Part shown: piece by piece, positions 1 to 7,520 of the stretch
Numbering within the stretch: the stretch's first letter is position 1
Layout of the letters: each line of letters begins with the position of its first letter
DNA from: Nostoc sphaeroides
Lineage (GTDB): Bacteria > Cyanobacteriota > Cyanobacteriia > Cyanobacteriales > Nostocaceae
Direction: 5' to 3'
Length of the DNA stretch: 64,000 nucleotides
Assembly: GCF_003443655.1 (NCBI RefSeq)
Contig: NZ_CP031941.1
Coordinates: forward strand, 2,599,501 to 2,663,500
Position numbers and translations under genes: made by a program
The notes under the pieces: model-generated
The model's database searches: none
What the model was told of the DNA's origin: nothing
Seen by the model: the letters and a program-made list of their open reading frames with translations, nothing else

Positions 1-364
1 AAGTGTAGTCAACTCTTATATTGCCAGTGACAAATACACGGTCTTTATCATCTCTAAAGTCGATTACGTATTTGCCTCCCCGTATGTTAGTCCATGTAGT
101 GGTATCTTTACCAACACTAGCTAGCTTTCCATTTGAATTATTAGTGTTTACATTTCTAATAATTACACCGAAGGATTGGTTACTTCGTGCCGACTTGGTG
201 TCGGTAATGAGTTTGATTGTTCCACCGGATCGCACATTGAACGATCGTGAGGTTAGGAACGTATCAAAATTAACAGTAGATTTGAAACTACCGCCTCCTT
301 CAACAACAGCAGCGGCTTCGGGAGTTAATTCGGTGAATAGTTGTTCATGCTGATTGTCTTTCAT
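1..364 (-). CDS. Double-glycine-leader small secreted protein, partial (runs off the left edge)
   Basis: The minus-strand frame opens with ATG at 362-364 and stays open to base 1, giving at least 121 residues; the C-terminus lies outside the window. An AGGA about 10 bases upstream supports the start. The first 25 residues look like the leader of a peptidase-C39/ABC exporter substrate: acidic and hydrophilic, then ELTPEAAAVVEGG, with cleavage expected after the Gly-Gly. The remainder is rich in Thr, Ser, Asn, Val and Gly with alternating polar and hydrophobic residues, suggesting a beta-sandwich; I do not recognise the fold. No Cys follows the leader, so it is unlike a lanthipeptide core. The next gene on the same strand starts 656 bases upstream, ends 248 bases before this one, and has the same leader type with a different passenger. 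Seen: leader and frame. Inferred: export by a C39 transporter not present in this window. Confidence 0.72.
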   Translation of the reverse strand, partial: MKDNQHEQLFTELTPEAAAVVEGGGSFKSTVNFDTFLTSRSFNVRSGGTIKLITDTKSARSNQSFGVIIRNVNTNNSNGKLASVGKDTTTWTNIRGGKYVIDFRDDKDRVFVTGNIRVDYT

Positions 365-612
365 CTTTTTTATCCTATTGAAGTGTTAATTCTTCTGTGT
401 CGTTCCTTGAAGAACTGTAGTTTTAAAAATTGGTTGCGAAACTTCTTGTTTTGAACTTTTACCTATTACCCTCAGGGTGTTTGATCGGACTCTGAGCGTT
501 TACTAAAAAAGCTATGTCAGGAGTAGTAAATTATTATGCTTGAAAGCATCTGCTCCCAACCAGCTTTACTGTCTAGAAACCAATCTTTAGAACAGTTACA
601 GTCAAACTAGAA

Positions 613-1020
613 CTAACCTACCCGTATAATCCCAGTCAATGAGTTGTCTGCAAGACCAAATGCTTTGGCATTAGCATACCTTCCTGGCTTCAGCGTCTTG
701 GACTTACCCTTATACCCACTGTCTTGGTATATCTTCCATGTTCCTCTTACTACTATAATGGACGAAGTCCTGTTATTCCAACCGCTACCAACGAGGGCGT
801 TGTCGAGGTTAGAATCACCACCATACAGTTCTGCATTGATTCCCAATTTTCCTCCTTTTAATCCAAAATTTTTCTCGTCATATAAAAACACATCTGGGTT
901 ACTCCCAGTGGTATAAAATTTAGGAGCTCCACCACTACAGGTAGCAGCAACCTCATCATCAAGTTCCATGACGGTAAGAGTTGCATCAAGTTGTTTGAAG
1001 TATTCTTGGGTGTTTAACAT
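613..1020 (-). CDS. Beta/gamma-crystallin domain protein with double-glycine leader
   Basis: The product has 135 residues. Residues 1-31 form a leader ending in ATCSGG, typical of substrates of peptidase-C39 ABC exporters. The rest is a beta/gamma-crystallin-like module: aromatic-X6-Gly Greek-key corners (for example YKGKS followed by LKPG), and the calcium motif (N/D)(N/D)XX(S/T)S as NNRTSS at about residues 82-87, with a second weaker copy (DNSLTG) near the C-terminus. Two such motifs are what a two-motif calcium-binding domain of this family should carry. It sits downstream of no obvious transporter; its neighbour on the same strand (1-364) has the same leader style. The likely role is a secreted calcium-binding structural or toxin-like protein, which is inference. 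Confidence is high for leader plus domain, low for function. Confidence 0.8.
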   Translation of the reverse strand: MLNTQEYFKQLDATLTVMELDDEVAATCSGGAPKFYTTGSNPDVFLYDEKNFGLKGGKLGINAELYGGDSNLDNALVGSGWNNRTSSIIVVRGTWKIYQDSGYKGKSKTLKPGRYANAKAFGLADNSLTGIIRVG

Positions 1021-1473
1021 TGTTACTTTCCTTCATTTCCGATTGATGGTAATAGTGAATTAGTAATTAATTGTCTAACTCCACTTAAATATTCTGAGAT
1101 TTAATCAATAAAATCAAGGGTTAAAAAGTGATTTTATTCACATAAGTCAATGACTTATGTTTTAATTTTTTGAAATAAAATATAATACGCTTGAGTTAAA
1201 GCTTGCTTCTCCTTAACCTTCATTAAAAAGAGGAAATTAAAGCAACCTTTTCCTTAATTTAAGATTAGTCTTGGTATAAGATCGAGGCATATTTCACCCC
1301 GAAAAACTAGGAACAGTTTGTAAAGCCTAACTTCTGACCATTCATCCGATAAGTATGAACTTTTGTAACTAGTTGCGGAATTCATAGACTTTTGATTCCG
1401 ATAAGTAAGCAGAGGTTCGCAAAGAAGCTAAACGAACTTCCAAAGAGTGCAAGTTCTACCAAGGGGAATCGTT
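1021..1473. promoter_or_regulatory. Divergent intergenic region with candidate operator sites
   Basis: This region lies between the minus-strand crystallin gene and the plus-strand HTH gene. It holds a perfect 8-bp inverted repeat CATAAGTC-AAT-GACTTATG at about 1140-1158, a TATAAT-like box near 1180-1186, and an 11-bp direct repeat TCCGATAAGTA at 1345-1355 and 1397-1407. The two copies are 52 bp apart, about five helical turns, and lie just upstream of the HTH gene. These are candidate operators; no binding protein is shown. Confidence 0.4.
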
Positions 1474-1995
1474 ATGGAAAATCCAGGTCTTTGCTTAACA
1501 CCCTTTCAGCGCAGATACCTACTGAAAAGCTTAGAAACCGACTTACGTGCAGAATACCGCCGTCGCATTGAAATTATGCTACTTTTCGATGCAGGTGAAT
1601 CTCAGGCTCAAATTTGTGAAGCTTTGGGATGTTCTCAAGAGACTGCACGCTACTGGATTACGATCGCACAAACAGGACAAGCTCAAAAATGGAGCGATCG
1701 CTTGATGGGACGCCCTAAAACTGTGAATGAGCAATACCTCGCTCGCTTGAAAGAATTGGTAAGCCATAGTCCGCGCCTTGCTGGCTATTCATTTGAACGC
1801 TGGACAGCAGAATGGTTAAGTAAGCATTTGACAAAAGAATTGGGAATTAAGGTTAGCAGTTGTCACATTAACCGTTTGCTAAAGGAGATGGGGCTTTCCA
1901 CCCGACCAAAAGGCAACACAACTAAGCAAGAAACCTTACACCAAAAAGATTTGGGTGTGGCTCTTATAAAAAGACAGTACTCTTTGAGAGGGTAA
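1474..1995 (+). CDS. Orphan helix-turn-helix protein resembling the N-terminus of IS630-type transposases
   Basis: The product has 173 residues from ATG 1474, chosen over an upstream in-frame GTG at 1447 because AAGGGG lies eight bases before it. It contains two DNA-binding segments: a helix-turn-helix around AGESQAQICEALGCSQETAR, and a second winged-helix-like segment (LSKHLTKELGIKVSSCHINR) that ends in LLKEMGLS. This is the paired HTH arrangement at the N-terminus of IS630-family transposases, but the DDE catalytic domain is absent and the frame closes naturally shortly after. Either it is a domesticated regulator or a stump of a transposon. The good ribosome site, the absence of visible inverted repeats and the 11-bp direct repeats in its upstream region favour a regulator. 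Its divergent position suggests it may control the double-glycine-leader genes; that is inference. Confidence 0.6.
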   Translation: MENPGLCLTPFQRRYLLKSLETDLRAEYRRRIEIMLLFDAGESQAQICEALGCSQETARYWITIAQTGQAQKWSDRLMGRPKTVNEQYLARLKELVSHSPRLAGYSFERWTAEWLSKHLTKELGIKVSSCHINRLLKEMGLSTRPKGNTTKQETLHQKDLGVALIKRQYSLRG

Positions 1996-2190
1996 AAATT
2001 TAAGGCTTGTGATAAAAGACTTTGAAGCAATGTATTCTGGTAAAGAGACGGCTTTAAAAATCAAGCAGAATCAGAGAATAACCGAGACGTATAGTGAGTG
2101 ATGCGTTACCTGAAACCCTTGTAGAGACGTTGCAATTACTAGTAGTCTCTCAAGAAATAATTGACGGATAGATTCCTTGTAGAGACGGCG
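1996..2190. other. Gene-free stretch with degenerate GTAGAGACG-type repeat arms
   Basis: No gene is visible between the HTH gene and the tandem array. The stretch contains two single arms beginning CTTGTAGAGACG (near 2120 and 2177), the same family that forms the array starting at 2191. Confidence 0.5.
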
Positions 2191-2470
2191 ATTTATCGCG
2201 TCTCTCTAAGATTTATCGCGTCTCTCTAAGATTTATCGCGTCTCTCTAAGATTTATCGCGTCTCTCTAAGATTTATCGTGTCTCTCTAAGATTTATCGCG
2301 TCTCTCTAAGATTTATCGTGTCTCTCTAAGATTTATCGTGTCTCTCTAAGATTTATCGCGTCTCTCTAAGATTTATCGCGTCTCTCTAAGATTTATCGCG
2401 TCTCTCTAAGATTTATCGCGTCTCTCTAAGATTTATCGCGTCTCTCTAAGATTTATCGCGTCTCCCTAAC
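2191..2470. repeat. 20-bp tandem repeat, 14 copies
   Basis: The unit is ATTTATCGCGTCTCTCTAAG, repeated 14 times without length variation. Copies starting at 2271, 2311 and 2331 read CGTG instead of CGCG, and the last copy ends CCCTAAC. It grows out of the dispersed GTAGAGACG...CGTCTCTAC palindrome family seen elsewhere in the window (20528-20586, 21841-21959, 47308-47330, 54870-54893). Near-identity of the units implies recent expansion. Confidence 0.95.
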
Positions 2471-2494
2471 CGTCAAATTCATTTTGCTAGGTTT

Positions 2495-2530
2495 AAAGAA
2501 AATCGACGGGAATCCCGCCGATTTTCTTTG
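2495..2530 (-). terminator. Strong hairpin downstream of the DUF6875-like gene
   Basis: AAAGAAAATCGACGGG and CCCGCCGATTTTCTTT form a 16-bp stem with one wobble position and a 3-base loop. It lies 41 bases beyond the stop of the minus-strand gene at 2571. The A-rich and T-rich arms make it usable in both directions. Confidence 0.6.
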
Positions 2531-2570
2531 ACACGCATGAGCATTGCTGTGCCCCTACAGAGTGGTATAT

Positions 2571-3239
2571 TTACTTAAAAATAGCTGTTTGTTCTTTCGC
2601 TAAAGCTAATGCTTGTTGAGCATTTCTAAACTTTGTTTCATCTGTAAATTTATGACCAAAACACTTTAAATAAGCTTCCAGATATCGAATACGTAAGTAT
2701 GGATCAGCCGGACTCTCAAGAAAGGGGAGGTCAGCTTCAACCATAAACCGGATAGCCAATAAGGGGATAGGGCTACGAAGTGGACGAAAGTTTGGGTTGT
2801 GCAGACCAGGGCTTTCATTACGTTTATGAAATTCTCCTATCATCAGTCCTGACTCAACAAACAAAGGTTTAAGTTTTTGTTGGACACCATCTACTACTTT
2901 AGGAGCATCTTCTATATGGATGTCAGGAAAGATAAGTAAAAAAGCTCTATTTATTGCTAATTCCTGCTCTTTAACTTCCATCTCAAGAAAGATATCTCGG
3001 TAGCGTCTAACAATTTCTTCTAATTGTTCTGGATACAAATCTTTTGTATGAATAACTGCCAGACGAATACTGTTGGACTTGAGAGAGTGAGGTACAAAAG
3101 GGCAAACTGCGCCAGGTCTTCCTAAGTTAGGATGAAGTCTTCCTAAAAAATTTTTCACCCACTCCATAATTTCAATCAAGTAAGGAAGGTCTTCATTTTG
3201 CTGGAGTTGTTCTATTTCAAGAGTTGTATAAAGTTCCAT
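2571..3239 (-). CDS. DUF6875-like conserved protein
   Basis: The product has 222 residues with no signal peptide or membrane segment. Visible conserved-looking blocks are HPNLGRPGAVCPFVPHS (residues 36-52), GLMIGEFHKRNESPG (about 131-145) and RFMVEADLPFL (about 164-174). The Cys-Pro-Phe-Val-Pro block and the IGEFH block match my memory of the DUF6875 family, whose function is not known to me. It stands alone, preceded by about 770 bases of AT-rich sequence and followed by a hairpin. I assign no biochemical role. Confidence 0.65.
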   Translation of the reverse strand: MELYTTLEIEQLQQNEDLPYLIEIMEWVKNFLGRLHPNLGRPGAVCPFVPHSLKSNSIRLAVIHTKDLYPEQLEEIVRRYRDIFLEMEVKEQELAINRAFLLIFPDIHIEDAPKVVDGVQQKLKPLFVESGLMIGEFHKRNESPGLHNPNFRPLRSPIPLLAIRFMVEADLPFLESPADPYLRIRYLEAYLKCFGHKFTDETKFRNAQQALALAKEQTAIFK

Positions 3240-4010
3240 GAGCTTGAGTGAAACAAAATAATTGTTTAATTCTGAATCAAAAATCAGTTTTACAACATAG
3301 CAATCCGAATTTAAACCTGAGAAAATACGTAGAGAGAAAGTATGTATTTGTAGGTATTTCAGCGATTTGATTTCTCAGGAATGATTTAAGATGGCTATTT
3401 TCTCTGTCTGAAACTAATTATTATCTACGTAAAAAAACAAGCCTTGATATTTTTGGTATAGTTTTTCCTAATCAAATGAAGTACATCATAGCCTTCTCCT
3501 CGCTCGCGGGGAAGGGGTTCTTGCACCTTACTCAACTGAGAATCGCTATATATGGCTTGTAGTAGATAAAAATGCTCTAGTATTTTTGTGAATTTAAAAA
3601 AAATTAGTAAAAAAATATTCAAGTATATTTTTTTACCAAATAAGTTGTGTTCCTTTACTTTTGGTATTTTACCTAGAATATACATATATTATCCAGCAGA
3701 TGCTCCTACTTTTTTTACACTCTCAAGTTTCTATTATTTTTAAGAATAAAAATATAAAGTTTATGTCTAAATAATTAGCTTTACTGTAAAAGTTTAATAT
3801 TGGTTTAACAGTAACTATGCATTTAATATCAAGTTATTACGCTTTTTTAAAGTAAAATATCAAAAACTAAGTAAAATTTTATAAGCTGTATATTACTGAA
3901 TATATAAATTAATTCCTAAATTAGAATGCATTAGAAAAGCAGCTAATACCACTCCAACAAGGACTTGATTAGACCTCTGTAAAAGACGTTTAGTAACTAT
4001 TGGAAGTCGC
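3240..4010. other. AT-rich gene-free stretch
   Basis: About 770 bases, strongly AT-rich. One short minus-strand frame at 3425-3685 is low-complexity (Phe/Ile/Leu/Lys) and has no ribosome site; I do not count it as a gene. A GC-rich dispersed repeat fragment (CTCGCTCGCGGGGAAGGGG) lies near 3498. Nothing else is recognised. Confidence 0.5.
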
Positions 4011-5693
4011 TTATTTCTCAACAAATTCTTTCACCACTGCTATAGCATCAGGAGGAATCTGCGTCATTAAGCGAAATGGAAATGCCGCAGTCGAAGCAAA
4101 TTGGGCATAATCTGATGTCATAAAAATAGCGTAGTTTTTAGCTTCTGGAGTCATTTGGAAAGCAAACGCCAAAGCTATAGCTTTAACGTACTTGCGAACA
4201 TCTGCTGCTTGTTCACCCACAACTTCACCGCCACTAATTGGTGTATTTGGTTGTCCTATCTGATCCAAAGTCTTACTGGGGTCTTTTACACTCAGATGAG
4301 TACCGCCAACTATACCAACTAGCCATTTTGGGGATGGAATTTTGTCAAATCCCACAATCTGTTCAGTTAAAGCTGGGGTGGTTTTATCTGCGGAACCTGC
4401 TAACACTAGGGTAGGAACTTGCACCTTAGTTAACCCAGTTTCGCCAAACATTAGAGAAGTTGTAGGATTGAGAGCGATCGCCTGTTTGATTCTAGTATCC
4501 CGTAGTTGATAGGTATTTTCTGGCAGTTCTTGAGCGATGCACTGCATAGTTTCTCCCAAACTCAAGATAGTCAAATTCTTTTTACAGCGTTGTTTAAGAC
4601 CTTCGAGTTGTAACTCGGCTCCAGCGAGTGCTAAAGCTGTACCACCACCAAAAGAATAGCCAATAACCATCGCTTTATTGGTTGCAAGTTTTCCTTGCAG
4701 GGGATGATTAGCCGTTTGGTTGAGCTTTTCTAATTCGTCGAGAACGAAACTAATATCTTGAGGGCGATTTAAAAACTCCTGAGGCTTCATAACTCTGGTT
4801 TTGCCTTGGAATGCTAAGTTAGTATTTGTCTCATTACTACCGGGATGTTCTAAAGCTGCTACTACATAACCGTAGGATGCTAAATGTTCTGCTAAGTAAT
4901 GCAAGTCCGTGCGGACTGACATGAAGCCGTGAGAAAGGACAATTACGGGTTTGTCAAGAGTTGCAGCAGTTGACCAATAAACATCAACTGGAATTTTCCG
5001 GTCGCGCTTTTGGTCATTCAGGCTTAAGTTGAGTATTTTTACTTGAGCTATTCCTCGTTTGCTGGGATCAAAAGGGAAAGCAATCTGCGGTGTTCTCGGC
5101 TGTGGTGTTATGGGGTCTAGTTGGGGAGCAATGGCTAGCATAAATTGCTGGGTGCGCCAAAAAGCTGTATTCAAATTCCCTGCAACAACAAAAGCCTGTG
5201 GCAAATCAATTTCTAGGCGTTGACTGGGATAAGCCGCGATAAAACTCAGTATAGAAAGACCTTGCGGTGCAGTAGAACCTAATACCAATCCTGCTCTGAG
5301 TGCTTGCACACCAGCTTTATCCTTTCGGGCTAAGGCTGTAGCAAAGTCATTGAGAATAGTTGTACCAATCTGGGTATTAACTAACTTATTAACGGTGACA
5401 ACATTCATCGGTATATTCATGCCCAGCGCCTCCAAGAAGAAGCGGCGTTGTTGTTTGGATAATCTTTTAGCGTAAGGCTGCAAACTCCCAGGCAATTCCC
5501 CAGTTTTTGCAGCCTTTTGCAACTCAGCAAGGGAGATGGTTTCTGTAAATAAACCCAAACGCACAACAACTGTATCAGCCGCAATGGCCGGAGTATTTGC
5601 TCCGAACTGTGTAAGTGCGATGCCTACGGCAGGCATTGCCAACGCGCCAAAGAAACCCGCAATTATCTTAAGACTTCCCCAACTTTTTCTCAT
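4011..5693 (-). CDS. Secreted alpha/beta hydrolase with N-terminal DUF1400 domain
   Basis: The product has 560 residues. Residues 1-39 are a signal peptide (positive MRKSW, hydrophobic core, ANTPAIAAD cleavage region). Residues about 40-175 match the cyanobacterial DUF1400 domain. The remainder is an alpha/beta hydrolase resembling platelet-activating-factor acetylhydrolases and dienelactone hydrolases: oxyanion region LSHGFMS at 253-259, nucleophile elbow GYSFGG with Ser347, acidic residue in GSADKTTP (Asp436) and catalytic His466 in GGTHLS. All three members of the triad are present, so it should be an active esterase or lipase of the periplasm or cell surface; the substrate is unknown. It is monocistronic. 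Confidence 0.85.
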   Translation of the reverse strand: MRKSWGSLKIIAGFFGALAMPAVGIALTQFGANTPAIAADTVVVRLGLFTETISLAELQKAAKTGELPGSLQPYAKRLSKQQRRFFLEALGMNIPMNVVTVNKLVNTQIGTTILNDFATALARKDKAGVQALRAGLVLGSTAPQGLSILSFIAAYPSQRLEIDLPQAFVVAGNLNTAFWRTQQFMLAIAPQLDPITPQPRTPQIAFPFDPSKRGIAQVKILNLSLNDQKRDRKIPVDVYWSTAATLDKPVIVLSHGFMSVRTDLHYLAEHLASYGYVVAALEHPGSNETNTNLAFQGKTRVMKPQEFLNRPQDISFVLDELEKLNQTANHPLQGKLATNKAMVIGYSFGGGTALALAGAELQLEGLKQRCKKNLTILSLGETMQCIAQELPENTYQLRDTRIKQAIALNPTTSLMFGETGLTKVQVPTLVLAGSADKTTPALTEQIVGFDKIPSPKWLVGIVGGTHLSVKDPSKTLDQIGQPNTPISGGEVVGEQAADVRKYVKAIALAFAFQMTPEAKNYAIFMTSDYAQFASTAAFPFRLMTQIPPDAIAVVKEFVEK

Positions 5694-6302
5694 AAATATT
5701 TATACCAAATGTTACTTACGGGAATATAACGGATATTTGTGTTTTTGACTACCCCAATAATTACCTAGAAATAAAACCAGATTTTTGGCTGAACTTGATA
5801 GCGATGTCTACGACGGGCTATGACGCTCGTTTGCGCTGCCGTACACTACCGCAACTCTACCAGACGCACTCGCCTTCGCTATTCGGCGTCGCGCTGATCT
5901 CCTCAAAGCATCTACTGATGCGAACAGAATTACATCAAAAACATCACAAAAGTAACGAATTGTAGAATTGATCACAGCTAAAAAAATTGAGCATAAATCA
6001 GTGTTCACAGCCACAAAAACCTGATTGCTTCTCAGCTAGGTTTAATACTGTAAAGGAGCTACTAGAACAGGAGAAGCGATGCCTGCGGCGGTAAACTACG
6101 CATCTACAATCTGAATTTTTTGTGGGCTGATATTTTGACTGCAATGTTTTTGACAGCAAAGTTTAACCGACCACTTAATGTTTTGTTTTTGCCTTTTAAA
6201 ACGTGTTCCAGAGGTGTTGCTGGGGGATAGTGTTACTGCTTTAGCCACACTGTCATTACCCATCAAGTTCTACCAGCCACATCAACAATTTCTCTTGGCT
6301 TT
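5694..6302. other. Gene-free stretch with dispersed-repeat fragments
   Basis: No credible gene is seen. A minus-strand frame at 5808-6014 consists mostly of a GC-rich repeat fragment (around 5805-5905, GACGCTCG...GGCGTCGCG) of a kind scattered through Nostoc genomes and is not counted. Confidence 0.45.
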
Positions 6303-6743
6303 ATGCATCACAGACTCCGCTATATTTTGATTTTGCTGCTCTCCCTGAGTATTATTATACTGTGGTGGCCTGTGAATAATTCTGATTGCAATTCCGAGGC
6401 TTTTCTTGCTTCAAAAACTACAAAGTTCCAAGTACATGCTACTAAGGTTATAGTTCAGCCGTGGCGTGGTCGTCACCATGTATATGGAATTTTTATGATT
6501 CCTGATAAATACAAAAAAGCTCCATTTTTTATATTAACAGTAAAAGGGGCTGGCAGTTACTGTTCAAAACAATTTGGTCAGATAAAAAACTATAATGATA
6601 TCTTTGCTGAACCAGGAACTTATCTGGTGAGGAACTTTATTAGAACTCGAACGGCTCTGCGGTTGATTCTCCAAGGTTTGTACTTTCAAATCAATGATAA
6701 AAAGAATTGGACGTTGACTTTCACTCTAGCTATTTATCGTTGA
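6303..6743 (+). CDS. Hypothetical membrane-anchored protein
   Basis: The product has 146 residues. Residues 5-23 form a single hydrophobic segment (YILILLLSLSIIILWW) preceded by HHRLR, fitting an uncleaved signal anchor. The rest is basic and hydrophilic with two Cys (in SDCNS and SYCSK) that could pair outside the membrane. I see no known domain. No clear ribosome site precedes the ATG, and codon use is AT-rich compared with its neighbours, so this may be a transferred or decaying gene. Confidence 0.4.
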   Translation: MHHRLRYILILLLSLSIIILWWPVNNSDCNSEAFLASKTTKFQVHATKVIVQPWRGRHHVYGIFMIPDKYKKAPFFILTVKGAGSYCSKQFGQIKNYNDIFAEPGTYLVRNFIRTRTALRLILQGLYFQINDKKNWTLTFTLAIYR

Positions 6744-6873
6744 CTTGAATCAGTTCCCTAAACAATAGCCTTGCTCAAAGCTAGTTTTGATGTCGCAAAA
6801 GCAGGTTTTGAAGTCGCAAAGCTTTATCTCATGTAGAGACGGGATAAATTGCGTCTAAAAAATTCACACGTTA

Positions 6874-7067
6874 GAGGATGTTTGAAAAGTATTTCTCTGT
6901 AACTTTAGGCACTTTTGATCCCCCCTAACCCCTGATAAATTGGGGGAATCAAAGTCCCCCAATTCATCGGAGAGCCAGTGCGGTCTTGGGGGTTTCCCCC
7001 ATGAGCAACTGGCGTGGATTTAGGGGGATCTAAAACTTTTGATACCGACGACTTTTCAAACATCCTC
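6874..7067. mobile_element. 194-bp MITE sharing ends with the IS5-family element at 44349
   Basis: Perfect 17-bp terminal inverted repeats GAGGATGTTTGAAAAGT / ACTTTTCAAACATCCTC, flanked on both sides by TTA (6871-6873 and 7068-7070), which I read as a 3-bp target duplication. The IS5-family element at 44349-45260 has the same ends (one base different) and the same TTA flanks. The interior carries no frame, only GC-rich short palindromes (TTGGGGGAATC... and GGGGGTTTCCCCC). Confidence 0.88.
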
Positions 7068-7263
7068 TTAGAGAGATGCGATAAATCGCCGTCAAGACAA
7101 AGAATGTACTCGTCAATTATTCCTTGACAGACTACTAACTAATAGTAACAACAGCTACCATCGCATAGGCTAGAGGGAGATGAGACGAAGCACAATAAAA
7201 ATTTATTTTTATAACTGAAAATTTTATTTTATTTATGTGTTAAGTAGCTTTCAGGATGTTATC

Positions 7264-7320
7264 TGTATAATCTATCATTCAGTCTAAATTATCGAATGTA
7301 TAATTTATCATTCAGTCTAA
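7264..7320. promoter_or_regulatory. 24-bp direct repeat upstream of the ATPase/TPR operon
   Basis: Two copies of a 24-bp element starting TGTATAAT and ending CATTCAGTCTAA, at 7264-7287 and 7297-7320, differ at a single base (C/T) and are 33 bp apart centre to centre. Each contains a TATAAT-like box. They lie about 200-250 bases before the operon start and may be a tandem operator or duplicated promoter. Confidence 0.5.
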
Positions 7321-7520
7321 TTGATTATTGACCTCTGTTACTTATTGATTGGTTGAAATTTTGGGATTAGGGCATCTATTTTTAAGACATAACATATCAC
7401 TCACTTAGTAGTTTTTTATTAACAAAATTGGATAATTTATGTAGGCATACTCTATCCTAGACATTGCCTGAACTTGTGCTTCAAAAATCATGAGCCATTA
7501 TATGAATAGTTAGCACATTG

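Larger units (their letters stand above)
6744..7520. other. Gene-free stretch holding a MITE and the upstream region of the ATPase operon
   Basis: It contains a MITE at 6874-7067, repeat arms of the AGAGACG family on both sides of it, and an AT-rich stretch from 7190 to the ATPase gene with a 24-bp direct repeat. No coding frame is credible. Confidence 0.6.

Noticed and set aside
21..353. 110-residue plus-strand frame at the left edge
   Set aside because: It is antisense to the double-glycine-leader gene, which has a better start, ribosome site and leader motif.
2191..2470. CRISPR array
   Set aside because: The 20-bp units follow each other without spacers, so this is a simple tandem repeat; the same holds for 21841-21959 and 34870-35163.
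3425..3685. 86-residue minus-strand frame
   Set aside because: Low-complexity Phe/Ile/Lys composition in AT-rich DNA, includes a dispersed repeat, no ribosome site.
5808..6014. 68-residue minus-strand frame
   Set aside because: Mostly encoded by a GC-rich dispersed repeat fragment; no homologous pattern recognised.
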